A stretch of DNA of 35,628 nucleotides from Gammaproteobacteria bacterium (lineage in GTDB: Bacteria; Pseudomonadota; Gammaproteobacteria; GCA-001735895). This document shows positions 8,103 through 16,856 of this stretch, piece by piece (position 1 is the stretch's first letter; every line of letters starts with the position of its first letter). Location of the stretch: assembly GCA_029862005.1 (NCBI GenBank), contig JAOTYD010000032.1, positions 1-35,628 of the forward strand, in the 5' to 3' direction. The translations under genes were made by a program, and so were the position numbers. Under the pieces are notes generated by a model, which saw nothing but the letters and a program-made list of their open reading frames with translations, did no database searches and was not told the origin of the DNA.

Positions 8103-8174
8103 CTACTAGTTCCCCCTCCAGGATTGAATCAAGTACTATATAGTGCCGAACCTGGAGCCAAATTGCCACCGCGT
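8103..8174. promoter_or_regulatory. Divergent control region with symmetric -10-like palindrome
   Basis: Only 72 bp separate the 36-residue gene (left) from the enoyl-CoA hydratase gene (right). At 8135-8144 lies the perfect palindrome ACTATATAGT, offering a TATATA or TATAGT -10-like hexamer on both strands. It is enclosed by a perfect 7-bp inverted repeat, CTCCAGG at 8116-8122 and CCTGGAG at 8151-8157. No good -35 box is seen for either direction, so activator dependence is possible. The left arm overlaps the ribosome site of the small membrane gene. Confidence 0.45.
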
Positions 8175-8972
8175 ATGAGCGATCAAATCTATGAAACGTT
8201 GGTGCTGGAATACCCGGCCACCCACGTCCTGCAAATCACGCTGAACCGACCCGAAGTCGCCAATGCGTTTAATACGCAGATGGCAACCGACCTGATGCAT
8301 TGCTTTGAAACACTGGCACTGGAGCCCGGCGACAATCGCTGTGTTATTTTAACCGGAACCGGCGACAAAGCATTTTGTGCGGGTGGCGATCTGAAACAAC
8401 GCGACGGTATGACGAATGAAGCCTGGACCGAGCAACATCTCATTTACGAGCGCATGATTCGCGCCATCATCGATTGTCCACTGCCGTTGATTGCCGCGGT
8501 GAATGGCGCCGCTTTTGGGGGTGGTTGTGAGCTCGCGGCAGCGGTCGATTTTGTCTATGCGTCAGAAAATGCGCGCTTCGCGATGACCGAGACCAGTCTT
8601 GGAATAATCCCCGGGGCCGGCGGCACCCAGACCCTGGCGCGAGCACTGGGTGAGCGCCGCGCCAAGGAATTGATATTATCGGCACGACGTTTCAATGCAG
8701 AAGAGGCCCAGCGTTGGGGACTCGTGAATGAAGTGTTTACCGCCGGCATTTTGCTAGATGAAACCATACAGGCTGCTTCGCGCATTGCAGCCAATGCACC
8801 GATTGCGGTGCGTCAGGCAAAACAGGCGATTCATGGCGGCTTGCAGATGTCGCTGGCCGAAGGGCTTGTATTTGAGATTGAAGCCTATAACCGCACGGTA
8901 CCAACCGACGATCGGCGCGAAGGAGTTAAAGCTTTCAATGAAAAACGCCCGCCGCAATTCAAGGGGAAATAA
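8175..8972 (+). CDS. Enoyl-CoA hydratase/isomerase (crotonase) family protein
   Basis: The protein is 265 residues from the ATG at 8175. A GTG at 8064 is in frame but would add 37 residues running through the control region. The crotonase fold is supported by the oxyanion-hole motifs AFCAGGDLK and AFGGGCELAAAVD. Both catalytic-type glutamates are present, in GGGCEL and in MTETSLGIIPGAGGTQ. The second motif resembles AUH/methylglutaconyl-CoA hydratases more than the FadB type. It is first in a rightward operon with a BKACE 5 bp downstream, so it probably processes an acyl-CoA in the same pathway. The exact substrate is unknown. Confidence 0.92.
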   Translation: MSDQIYETLVLEYPATHVLQITLNRPEVANAFNTQMATDLMHCFETLALEPGDNRCVILTGTGDKAFCAGGDLKQRDGMTNEAWTEQHLIYERMIRAIIDCPLPLIAAVNGAAFGGGCELAAAVDFVYASENARFAMTETSLGIIPGAGGTQTLARALGERRAKELILSARRFNAEEAQRWGLVNEVFTAGILLDETIQAASRIAANAPIAVRQAKQAIHGGLQMSLAEGLVFEIEAYNRTVPTDDRREGVKAFNEKRPPQFKGK

Positions 8973-8977
8973 GATCC

Positions 8978-9853
8978 ATGTCTAACGAAGTGATACTGAC
9001 CTGTGCCGTTAGCGGCGGGCACAATAACCAGGGCAAGCACCCCGATTATCCGATTACACCTGAACATATCGCGAGCGACTGCATCGCGGTTGCGAAAGCA
9101 GGTGCGGCGATCGTCCACATCCACGTGCGCGATCCGGAAACCGGAATGCGCTCTGGGGATCTGGCACTGTTTCGCGAGGTCGTCGAACGTATCCGTGATT
9201 CTGGCAGCGATGTTTTGATCAATCTCACCACCAGCGAAGGGGCGCGCTTCGCGCCTGGCGACGAGGACGCCGCCGTCGGTGGTCCCGGAACAACCCTGGT
9301 ACAACCGCTTGATCGCCTGCATCATGTCGAGGAGTTGCGTCCCGATATCTGTACGCTCGACGTGGGCACTTTCAATTTCGGTGAAACCATCTTCGTTAAT
9401 ACTCCGTCGCATTTACGCATCATGGCGCAGCGTATTCGTGAACTTGGCGTAAAGCCCGAGCTCGAAGTGTTTGAACCCGGGCATATCATGTTTGCGCATA
9501 AACTGATCGAAGAAGGCCTGATCGATGGTGCGCCGATGTTCCAGCTTTGTCTTGGCATTCCACATGCTTCGCCGGCAACGCCCGAGATACTCAGTGTCAT
9601 GAAAGGGTTGTTGCCAGAAGACGCGAACTGGAGCGCTTTCGGTATTTCGCGAATGGAATTTTCAATCGTGGCCCAGGCCGCGAGCCAGGGCGGTAACTGC
9701 CGCGTCGGGCTCGAGGATAACCTCTATCTCGACAAGGGTGAGTTTGCGAGTAACCTGCAGCTGGTAGAGCGCGCGGTGCGCATCATCCGTGAGCTCGGTC
9801 GCGAACTGGCGACGCCTCAGCAAGCGGCTGAGCGTCTGGGGATAGAACGCTAG
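8978..9853 (+). CDS. Beta-keto acid cleavage enzyme (BKACE, DUF849 family)
   Basis: The protein is 291 residues, typical for the family. BKACEs are zinc enzymes that cleave a beta-keto acid with acetyl-CoA, giving acetoacetate and a new acyl-CoA; known members act on 3-keto-5-aminohexanoate, dehydrocarnitine and similar compounds. Visible motifs: TCAVSGG near the N-terminus, HIHVRDPETG (two zinc His), NLTTSEG, and RVGLEDNLYLDKG with the zinc Glu. The residue before that motif reads GGNCRVG where I expect GGHVRVG in many members, possibly a specificity change. It follows the crotonase gene by 5 bp and precedes the phosphatase by 2 bp. Confidence 0.92.
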   Translation: MSNEVILTCAVSGGHNNQGKHPDYPITPEHIASDCIAVAKAGAAIVHIHVRDPETGMRSGDLALFREVVERIRDSGSDVLINLTTSEGARFAPGDEDAAVGGPGTTLVQPLDRLHHVEELRPDICTLDVGTFNFGETIFVNTPSHLRIMAQRIRELGVKPELEVFEPGHIMFAHKLIEEGLIDGAPMFQLCLGIPHASPATPEILSVMKGLLPEDANWSAFGISRMEFSIVAQAASQGGNCRVGLEDNLYLDKGEFASNLQLVERAVRIIRELGRELATPQQAAERLGIER

Positions 9854-9855
9854 TC

Positions 9856-10602
9856 GTGGCAAGGCTGTACCTGATCCGGCACGCGCAGTCGGCCAATAAC
9901 GAGATCTGGGACGGCAGTGACCACATGGCGGGTCGTCACCCTGATCCCGAGATTACCGAGATAGGCCATCGCCAGGCTGAAACGCTGGGGCAGCACCTGG
10001 CGCATCCCGAGGCGGAGCCCCGTCAGCACCCGTTCATCCCGGCCGACGGATTCCATTTTGGTTTAACCCATGTTTACTGCAGCCTGATGACGCGCTCGAT
10101 TCTTACCGCGGAGTACATAGCCGGAGCCTGTGACCTTGAGTTGCAGGCTCTTCCCGATATTTTTGAAAAGCACGGCATTTATGATGTTGATGACGATGGT
10201 AACCTGCAGGGTTTGCCCGGGCCTGGTCGGGATTATTTCGCACAGCGTTTTCCGAGCCTGAAGTTGCCGAAAGAATTTAATGACGAGGGTTGGTGGAGTC
10301 GACCGGTCGAAGACGAGCTGGCTTTTATCACGCGTATGCAAAAGGTGGTAAACGATATCAGGCAGCGACTTGATCAGAGTGACGAATCCATTGCACTGGT
10401 GGCGCATGGCGATTTCATCGATCAATTCGTCAATGAACTCATGGGCGTGGTAAGACACCATCCCAACTATGATAATCACTGGGTTGCCAACTGGACTTTT
10501 CACAACACGTCGATATCGCGTATTGACTTTGTCAACGGCGCGCATAACGTCGTCTACATGAATAGAATCGATCATCTGCCGAACGAACTGGTGACCTGGT
10601 AA
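9856..10602 (+). CDS. Histidine phosphatase superfamily protein
   Basis: The protein is 248 residues. It begins with the phosphohistidine motif LYLIRHAQSANNE directly after a GTG start, two bases past the BKACE stop, so tight coupling is likely. The second catalytic His is in IALVAHGDFIDQF. An insertion between them (about residues 60-130) includes GIYDVDDDGNLQGLPGPGR. The family includes phosphoglycerate mutases and many small-molecule phosphatases; the substrate here is unknown. Its TAATG overlap with the next gene supports one transcript. Its presence hints at a phosphorylated intermediate in the pathway, which is inference. Confidence 0.9.
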   Translation: MARLYLIRHAQSANNEIWDGSDHMAGRHPDPEITEIGHRQAETLGQHLAHPEAEPRQHPFIPADGFHFGLTHVYCSLMTRSILTAEYIAGACDLELQALPDIFEKHGIYDVDDDGNLQGLPGPGRDYFAQRFPSLKLPKEFNDEGWWSRPVEDELAFITRMQKVVNDIRQRLDQSDESIALVAHGDFIDQFVNELMGVVRHHPNYDNHWVANWTFHNTSISRIDFVNGAHNVVYMNRIDHLPNELVTW

Positions 10603-11459
10603 TGGCATACTCGCTTACGGCTGATCAAGTCGATCAATACCAGCGGGATGGCTTCCTGTTTCCGCTGGATGTCTTCGTAAAAGACCGGGTCGACCATATC
10701 CTTGGTGAGCTTGAGCACGCACGAACGGTGGCACGTGAGAAAGGACTTGAACCCGAACTCGCACAGTTACTGCGCGCGAATACCCATTACCTGCTTCCAT
10801 TTGTAAACGAAGTCGCCCGGGCACCACAGCTACTCGACCGGGTCGAATCAATCCTGGGTCCGAATATCCTGCTGTGGAGCGCGGAGTTTTTTATCAAGGC
10901 CGCGCATACCGACAAGATTGTCAGCTGGCACCAGGACCTGACTTACTGGGGACTTGGTGAAACCAACGAAGAGATGACTGCATGGTTGGCCCTGTCTGAC
11001 GTCAATGTCGAGTCAGGATGCATGCGTTTTGTTCCGGGTTCGCACCATCAGCAAATCGTTCCGCATCGGGATACCTTCGATGCCACTAACCTGTTGTCGC
11101 GAGGACAGGAAGTTGCGGTCGATGTTGCAGAAGAAGATGCGGTAGACGTTATTCTGGACCCGGGACAGGTTTCGTTTCACCACGGACGGATGTTTCACGC
11201 ATCGGGACCTAATCGCAGTGCCCGGGATCGCATCGGCCTGGCATTTCGCTTTATAACCCCGGAAGTGAAACAGTTAGTCGCTAAACGCGATTACGCGATG
11301 CTGGTTCGAGGTATTGACGAAGGTAAAAACTGGATTCATGTCTCACCACCCGGGCGCCTTTTCGACCCGGCCGATCTCGAACTCCACGCCCGGATCAGAC
11401 AGGACCAGTCCACCGCACTCGCCGAGGGCGCGGAACAGGAACTATACACGGCCTACTAG
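10602..11459 (+). CDS. Phytanoyl-CoA dioxygenase (PhyH) family oxygenase
   Basis: The protein is 285 residues. The iron ligands are the H-x-D in SWHQDLTYWG and the distal His in GRMFHASGPNRS, with the following Arg (RDRIGLAFRF) where 2-oxoglutarate binds. The MRFVPGSHHQQIVPH segment is also typical of PhyH proteins, which hydroxylate fatty acyl-CoAs, ectoine and other small molecules. It overlaps the phosphatase stop (TAATG) and closes the rightward operon. It is the second 2-oxoglutarate-type oxygenase in this divergent cluster, but the two proteins share only the iron motif by eye. Confidence 0.92.
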   Translation: MAYSLTADQVDQYQRDGFLFPLDVFVKDRVDHILGELEHARTVAREKGLEPELAQLLRANTHYLLPFVNEVARAPQLLDRVESILGPNILLWSAEFFIKAAHTDKIVSWHQDLTYWGLGETNEEMTAWLALSDVNVESGCMRFVPGSHHQQIVPHRDTFDATNLLSRGQEVAVDVAEEDAVDVILDPGQVSFHHGRMFHASGPNRSARDRIGLAFRFITPEVKQLVAKRDYAMLVRGIDEGKNWIHVSPPGRLFDPADLELHARIRQDQSTALAEGAEQELYTAY

Positions 11460-11472
11460 CGACGCCGGTTGC

Positions 11473-11787
11473 CTACATATCCATTGCCTCGGCAATCTCG
11501 ACTGAGCCCTCTGCTTTCAATATCGGGCAGCCTTTAGCCAGCTCGGTTGCCAGCTCGATGCTGTCGGCATTAATCAGGCTGTAACCGCTCAGTGGATTTG
11601 GACCCCCGTCGCAGGTGACAGAACCGTCGCTATTGACTGTTGATGACGGACCCAGCGGGTTGCCGCCATCGACAACCGCTGCGCCGAGATTCTCAAACCA
11701 GGCCATCCATTCGGCCATAACCTGCGCGCCTTCTTCCTCGGTTTCCGGCATCTTGCCGCCGTGATAAGCAAAAATAAACTTGGCCAT
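11473..11787 (-). CDS. YCII-related (DGPF) domain protein
   Basis: The 104-residue protein starts KFIFAYHGG and continues EEEGAQVMAEWMAWFENLGAAVVDGGNPLG, the pattern of YCII-related small alpha/beta-barrel proteins. An internal SGYSLINADSIELATELAKGCP matches the second half of the domain. These proteins are often found near sigma factors or catabolic genes; no general activity is proven. A good ribosome site (AGGA, seven bases) precedes the ATG. It converges on the PhyH gene with 13 bp between stops, so it is a separate transcript. The 265 bp upstream of it, before UspA, shows no gene I can support. Confidence 0.87.
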   Translation of the reverse strand: MAKFIFAYHGGKMPETEEEGAQVMAEWMAWFENLGAAVVDGGNPLGPSSTVNSDGSVTCDGGPNPLSGYSLINADSIELATELAKGCPILKAEGSVEIAEAMDM

Positions 11788-12052
11788 TGTCTTGTCCTCG
11801 CTGTTTTTTAGCTGTTCGGACCAATCAGGATACGCAAACTGCGCTAAAGATTCGACTCTTTGGCGCCGGTATCAGTTATCAGGTTGCTTACGATAAAATC
11901 GAAATTGAACACTCAGTTTGAAGAGATGAGCTTTCGCAATCGGCCTGCAGCAAACCCTCATTCTTAACTATCTGGTTCCCGGTACGAATTCGGTGGGGTG
12001 AGCAGAAAACTCGTTGATCGCTGAATAAGTCCACTTACCCCTACGCGTTTGA

Positions 12053-12511
12053 TTATCTGACGATCAGGCAACTGGTCTCGGCATTGTCGGCAACTTTGCG
12101 CGAGACGCTGCCTAATATAGTGCCCTTCAGCTTGCCCAGACCCCGAGTCCCCATCGCGATCAAGTCCATTTTCGATCGCTCGGCAAAGCCGAGAATACTG
12201 GTTGCAGGATCACCGGTTCCGATCGCGGTTTCAACTTTCTTGGCTCCGGCCTTTTCCGCTTTTTCCCTGGCGATTCTTAAGATAGATTCAGCGATTTTGC
12301 GCATAATTTCCTCGCGCGCATCATTAAAGGATTCAATCTGATGGAATTCCAGTTCCGGAATTTCATCGATTTCAAAGGGTATTTGCATATCGCGAATAAC
12401 GTGAATGATGAGCATTTCAGCGTCGTGTAGTACGGCAAATTGAGCCGCCATTTCCAATGCACGGTTCGAAGCCGCCGACGCATCGGTTGCAACCAGTATC
12501 CTGTTAATCAC
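12053..12511 (-). CDS. Universal stress protein, ATP-binding type
   Basis: The 152-residue UspA-fold protein begins NRILVATDASAASNRALEMAA and ends with the nucleotide motif GTRGLGKLKGTILGSVS (G-x2-G-x9-G-S), so it should bind ATP. It follows the fused permease gene by 36 bp on the same strand and is probably the last gene of the importer operon. A UspA protein (TeaD) modulates the TeaABC ectoine importer, so a similar role for this importer is a reasonable guess, not shown by the sequence. Confidence 0.92.
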   Translation of the reverse strand: MINRILVATDASAASNRALEMAAQFAVLHDAEMLIIHVIRDMQIPFEIDEIPELEFHQIESFNDAREEIMRKIAESILRIAREKAEKAGAKKVETAIGTGDPATSILGFAERSKMDLIAMGTRGLGKLKGTILGSVSRKVADNAETSCLIVR

Positions 12512-12547
12512 TTTTCTATCCTTCCTACAGTCACTGGAATGGCAGCG

Positions 12548-14608
12548 TTACGCCAATCCCAGGGCCTGTTTTCTTTGATTGGCCCAGGTGCGCAGCACCT
12601 GGTCGATGGCGAGCCCGATAAAGGCAACACATAGGCCCAGTACCAACCCGTTGCCGACACCGTCTTTATCAGACAAGGATTTGAGAATCAATTGCCCGAG
12701 ATCGTCGGTCCCGATCAATGCGCCGATGATGACCATTGACAGCGCGAACACCACGGTTTGATTGATACCGAGCGCAATATGCGGAAAGGCCATCGGCAGC
12801 TCGATAGACAGGTATCGCTGCAGTCGGCTCACACCAGACATCGAGCCGGCTTCTTGGAGCTGCAGCGGCACGCTCAGCATACCCTGAATCGTGTAACGCG
12901 TAGCCGGGACGGTGGCGTAGACCACGATTGCGATCAGCACCGAGGTATCGGTCACACCGAACAACATCATCACCGGGATCAGGTAAATGAACGACGGGAA
13001 CGTCTGGAAGGTATCGCATATCGTTAGCATAATTCGCGTGCTCACCGGATGTTGTGAGCATAGCGTACCCGCAACGATGCCGATGGCGGTCGAGATCAGC
13101 ACCGACAGCGTCATCAGGTAAGCGGTGATCAGCGCCCGATCCCACCATTCGGTCAGTGCGATGAACAGCAGAAATCCACCAACAGCCAGGCCCACTCGAA
13201 CCCCGCCGACGATGTATCCGATTCCCATTGCCAGCGCGAAAGTCGCAGCAACCGGCATGGCGAGGTAAGCGGTCTTGACCGGTACCAGTACCTGGACGAT
13301 CAGCCATTCGTTAAAACCTTTGAGCGCGTAAAAGAAAGTATCCCAGATCCAGTCGACCCCGGCCTGCCAGAAATCCTGGGTCGTAATGCCCTTGTTGTGC
13401 GGAATCAGGTAGAGATAGTTAAACCCCTCCTTGAATACCAACGAGCCGATTAATGCCAGGATGACACCAACAACGAATACGACACCGAACATCAACGAAA
13501 ACTTGTGCCGTTCGAAGAACGACAGGTCGGCGAAGTAATCGATTTGCTTATCGGCCCAGGCGAGCGACAGCCGATCGAGCATGATTGCAATCAAGACGAT
13601 ACAGATGCCAAGTTCAAGTGCGAGACCGATCCTCAGCTGGTTCAATGCGATTAGTAAATTGTTACCAAGCCCCTTGGCGCCGATCAGGGATGCGATAACC
13701 ACCATCGCCAGACAGGACATGATGGCCTGGTTGACCCCGATCAGGATATCCCGCCGGGCAGTAGGAATCAGCACCTTGAACAACAGTTGCCGGTTGTTGC
13801 AACCACTCATCAATCCAGCCTCGGCGACCTCGGGCGATAGTTTTTTCAGGCCCAGTATGGTCAGCCGCACCATCGGTGGGGTGGCGAATATAACTGTCGC
13901 GATCGCGCCGGCATGATCGCCGATACCGAAAAACACCACGACCGGGACCAGGTAGGAAAAGTGCGGCATGATTTGCATCACGTTGAGTATCGGGTTCAGC
14001 ACCATCTCCACGGTTTTACTCCTGAATGCCCAGATACCGAGCACGAGGCCGAGCAAGACCGAAATCGGCGCGGCGATCAGGACGAAGGACAGGGTTTCCA
14101 TCGACGGTTCCCATTGTCCGAATACCGCGATGTATACGAATGTAAATCCGACAAACAGCGCCAGCCGTGGCCCTTGCAGCGCATAACCCAGAATCGCGGC
14201 GCCACCGGCAACCACGGTCCACGGCAATCCCGGCCAGCGCGCCCACTGGTTTTCAGTCGCCCAATCCCAACCGCTGAAGGTGACGATTGTCTTAACCCCA
14301 CCGAGAAAGATTTCGCGAATAAATTCGATCAGAAACAGGATCAAGCCCGAAGCCGAACGGGTGAACTGGTTCATCAGCGGTTTTTCTTCATAATCCTCGA
14401 TATCCGGGTCCCAGACGTCGATCAACCACCAGTCGAACATGATGTAGTCGACCGAACTGGTAATAATCTGCGGCAGCTTCTGGATCAACGGTGGTAAACG
14501 CCAGAACCAGTTACCTTCGGACGGCGTGATGATGACGCACAGCAGCACAAAAAAAACTAGCAGTAAAACAAACTGCAGGTGCTTCTTTTGCCGGAGCGCT
14601 TCGATCAT
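12548..14608 (-). CDS. Fused double permease of a quaternary-amine ABC importer
   Basis: The 686-residue protein carries two BPD_transp_1 permease domains in one chain. The first EAA loop is EAGLMSGCNNRQLLFKVLIP (about residue 280) and the second EAGSMSGVSRLQRYLSIELP (about residue 600). Most ProW/OpuAB permeases are about 280-350 residues and act as homodimers, so this fusion replaces the dimer with one polypeptide. Similar long permeases occur in marine TMAO/betaine importers (TmoW-like). It has many hydrophobic segments from residue 12 onward. The ATPase stop overlaps its ATG by 4 bp (ATGA). It partners the ATPase and binding protein encoded upstream. Confidence 0.92.
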   Translation of the reverse strand: MIEALRQKKHLQFVLLLVFFVLLCVIITPSEGNWFWRLPPLIQKLPQIITSSVDYIMFDWWLIDVWDPDIEDYEEKPLMNQFTRSASGLILFLIEFIREIFLGGVKTIVTFSGWDWATENQWARWPGLPWTVVAGGAAILGYALQGPRLALFVGFTFVYIAVFGQWEPSMETLSFVLIAAPISVLLGLVLGIWAFRSKTVEMVLNPILNVMQIMPHFSYLVPVVVFFGIGDHAGAIATVIFATPPMVRLTILGLKKLSPEVAEAGLMSGCNNRQLLFKVLIPTARRDILIGVNQAIMSCLAMVVIASLIGAKGLGNNLLIALNQLRIGLALELGICIVLIAIMLDRLSLAWADKQIDYFADLSFFERHKFSLMFGVVFVVGVILALIGSLVFKEGFNYLYLIPHNKGITTQDFWQAGVDWIWDTFFYALKGFNEWLIVQVLVPVKTAYLAMPVAATFALAMGIGYIVGGVRVGLAVGGFLLFIALTEWWDRALITAYLMTLSVLISTAIGIVAGTLCSQHPVSTRIMLTICDTFQTFPSFIYLIPVMMLFGVTDTSVLIAIVVYATVPATRYTIQGMLSVPLQLQEAGSMSGVSRLQRYLSIELPMAFPHIALGINQTVVFALSMVIIGALIGTDDLGQLILKSLSDKDGVGNGLVLGLCVAFIGLAIDQVLRTWANQRKQALGLA

Positions 14609-15681
14609 GGTGCTTTTTCAGCCGCGTCGTCAGAGTGGCCGCCAAACAGGACGTGGATAATATGGGAAGCATGCAAAGCACCAACGATCTCACCTGCCGA
14701 GTCGACGACCGGTACCGGTTTGTCGGTATTCAGAATGTCCTCGGCAACGGTCTCAATGATGGCATCTTGTGAAACCCTCAAATCGCTGACCTCCTCGCTG
14801 GGATCGAAGGGATCCATGACTGACTTGATTTTGAGCACCTTTTCACGCGGTACTTCCTCGGTGAACTTGCGCACGTACTCGGTGGCCGGGTTGAGCACGA
14901 TATTCGCCGGCGTATCGAGTTGCTCGATGATGCCATCCTTCATGATGGCAATGCGATCAGCCAGGCGCAGCGCTTCGTCGAAGTCATGGGTGACGAATAA
15001 AATGGTTTTGCCGAGCACATCCTGCAGGCGCAGAAATTCGTCCTGCATCTCCTTGCGGATCAGCGGATCGAGCGCGGAAAAGGGTTCGTCGAGAAACCAG
15101 ATATCGGGTTCGATCGCAAGCGAGCGGGCGATGCCGACACGTTGCTGCTGGCCGCCCGAAAGCTGCCGCGGAAAGTAGTTTTCGCGCCCGGTGAGACTGA
15201 CGAGATCGACCATTTCCTTGGCCCGCTGCATGCTGTCCTTGGTGCTGACTCCCTTGACCTGCAACGGAAAGGCGATATTTTCGAGTACGGTTTTGTGCGG
15301 CAGCAGGGCGAAACTCTGAAACACCATGCCCATCTTGTTGCGGCGCAGCTCGATCAATTGCTTGTCATTCATCGCCAGGATATCTTCGCCCTCGATGTAA
15401 ATTTTCCCGGCAGTGGCCTCGTTCAGCCTGGAAATGCAGCGCATCAGCGTCGACTTGCCGGAGCCCGACAAGCCCATAATGATCAGCAATTCACCCTCAT
15501 ACACCTCGAACGAGGCATTGTTGACCCCGACGATGCACCCGGCTTCCTGGAACTTGGCGGCGTCGACGACGCCTTTGGCCTGTTCCAGCATGCTGTGCGC
15601 ATTGTCGCCAAATATCATGTAGACCGAATCGCAACGGATGACCGGTTCGTCTGAAGACGAAGTTTCAGCTTGAGTAGACAT
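14605..15681 (-). CDS. ABC importer ATPase, ProV/OpuAA type
   Basis: The protein is 358 residues from the ATG at 15681. The frame is open to 16056, but that extension is antisense to the binding-protein gene and has no domain. It shows a Walker A (GLSGSGKST), Q-loop, signature (LSGGQQQR), Walker B (DIWFLDEPFSALD) and H-loop (FVTHDFDEAL). A C-terminal extension of about 90 residues ends EIVGALHASHIIHVLF, resembling part of a CBS module. CBS domains in OpuA-type ATPases sense ionic strength, so osmotic gating is possible. It sits between the binding protein and the fused permease. Confidence 0.94.
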   Translation of the reverse strand: MSTQAETSSSDEPVIRCDSVYMIFGDNAHSMLEQAKGVVDAAKFQEAGCIVGVNNASFEVYEGELLIIMGLSGSGKSTLMRCISRLNEATAGKIYIEGEDILAMNDKQLIELRRNKMGMVFQSFALLPHKTVLENIAFPLQVKGVSTKDSMQRAKEMVDLVSLTGRENYFPRQLSGGQQQRVGIARSLAIEPDIWFLDEPFSALDPLIRKEMQDEFLRLQDVLGKTILFVTHDFDEALRLADRIAIMKDGIIEQLDTPANIVLNPATEYVRKFTEEVPREKVLKIKSVMDPFDPSEEVSDLRVSQDAIIETVAEDILNTDKPVPVVDSAGEIVGALHASHIIHVLFGGHSDDAAEKAP

Positions 15682-15755
15682 GGTTATATTTTTGATTCTC
15701 CCCCGGATCGTAAAACTACCACATTTGCGCGGGCAGGAAATACTACCGTTTAGAA

Positions 15756-15799
15756 AAAGAATCCCCCGAGCCAGATGTTCTGCGCTGGGGGGGTTCTTT
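15756..15799 (-). terminator. Hairpin with U-run between binding protein and ATPase genes
   Basis: The arms at 15756-15767 and 15788-15799 pair over 12 positions (one G-T) with a G-rich core. On the minus strand the stem runs into TTCTTTTTCT. It lies 32 bp past the binding-protein stop. Hairpins at this place in importer operons usually let most transcripts end after the abundant binding protein, or protect its mRNA, while some read-through supplies the ATPase and permease. Confidence 0.7.
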
Positions 15800-15830
15800 A
15801 TTACTTCACGTTTTGGATCCAGCCAACGGC

Positions 15831-16781
15831 TTACATGCCGGTTTTGGTCCAGCCTTCCCAGACGTCTTTGTTGTCGGCCAGCCACTTCTTCGCGGCATCT
15901 TTGTGGTCCATCTTGTCGACGTCGACCAGTGCAGCCATTTGACCGATTTGCGGAGTCGTGAACGACAGCTGCGAAAAGATCGTGTAAGCATGCGGATGAG
16001 TTTTCGGCATCTTGTAGTTCGCCGCTTTCTTCAACCAGCCCTTGGGTGATCCGCACTTACCATCACCACCGTCGGCCTTGCGGCAACCAGGAGTATACGG
16101 CGGGAACTCGATGAAAGTGAAACCTTCCGCATCTGTGAAGTTCGGCGTCCAGTTGAAGATGACCGTGCCACGGCCTTCTTTCTTGGCGGACGCGAGTTCG
16201 GTCCACAGCGCGTCGGCGCCGCCGGCGAACTTGACCGTCCACTTGTCGTCGAGACCTAGCGCTTTGATGCGCTCCGGCATCAGGTCGCCGTGCCAGCTTT
16301 GCGGGCCTTCCAGCCAGCGGCCCTTGCCACCTGAATCAGCCGTGGTAAAGTTATCGCTACATTTAGCGAGCGCTTCCCAATTGGGCAAGCCGGGGCACAG
16401 GCCCTTTTCGATAACCCAGGTCGGAACGCCCATTTCCTCGAGCGTGGTCGCTTGGTGGGTACCGGCGTCGATCACACCGCCCTTGGCCATCGCGTTGTAG
16501 AAGGACTTGCCGAAAGTGGACTGCCAGACTTCGTGCGAAATGGTGACATCGCCGTTGCGGATCGACTCGTATACGGCCTGCGAATCAGCGGGCACGTACT
16601 CGACGTTATCGCCAATGCTTTCGAAAATGCCGCCGATGACGTAGGCCATGACGATCTGGCTCGACCAGTTATGGATCGGGATGACGATCGGCTTGGTACT
16701 ATCCTTGGCCTGGACGACGTTGGATAATCCAATCGAGGCACCAAGCAGCAGCAACACGGCTAATTTGGTAAGAAATTTCAT
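15831..16781 (-). CDS. Periplasmic binding protein for a quaternary amine (betaine/TMAO-type)
   Basis: The 316-residue protein has a clear Sec signal peptide (KFLTKLAVLLLLGASIG..., probable cut after VVQA). It matches the OpuAC/ProX family: IPIHNWSSQIVMAY, EYVPADSQAVYESIRNGDV, SHEVWQSTF, and IFNWTPNF. Repeated Trp residues at these points could form the aromatic cage that holds a trimethylammonium head group. It is closest in layout to TMAO/betaine binding proteins of marine bacteria, but the ligand cannot be decided by eye. A good GGAG ribosome site precedes the ATG. It is the first and probably most highly expressed gene of the importer operon. Confidence 0.92.
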   Translation of the reverse strand: MKFLTKLAVLLLLGASIGLSNVVQAKDSTKPIVIPIHNWSSQIVMAYVIGGIFESIGDNVEYVPADSQAVYESIRNGDVTISHEVWQSTFGKSFYNAMAKGGVIDAGTHQATTLEEMGVPTWVIEKGLCPGLPNWEALAKCSDNFTTADSGGKGRWLEGPQSWHGDLMPERIKALGLDDKWTVKFAGGADALWTELASAKKEGRGTVIFNWTPNFTDAEGFTFIEFPPYTPGCRKADGGDGKCGSPKGWLKKAANYKMPKTHPHAYTIFSQLSFTTPQIGQMAALVDVDKMDHKDAAKKWLADNKDVWEGWTKTGM

Positions 16782-16856
16782 TTACAGACTCTCCTCTCTA
16801 GTTATATGTATAGGAATTATGGGGAAGGCTAATGCTACATGAATTTATTATTTTGT

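Noticed and set aside
4384-9853. Complete carnitine degradation pathway (thioesterase plus BKACE plus importer)
   Set aside because: No carnitine dehydrogenase is present, and the thioesterase is in a different operon from the BKACE.
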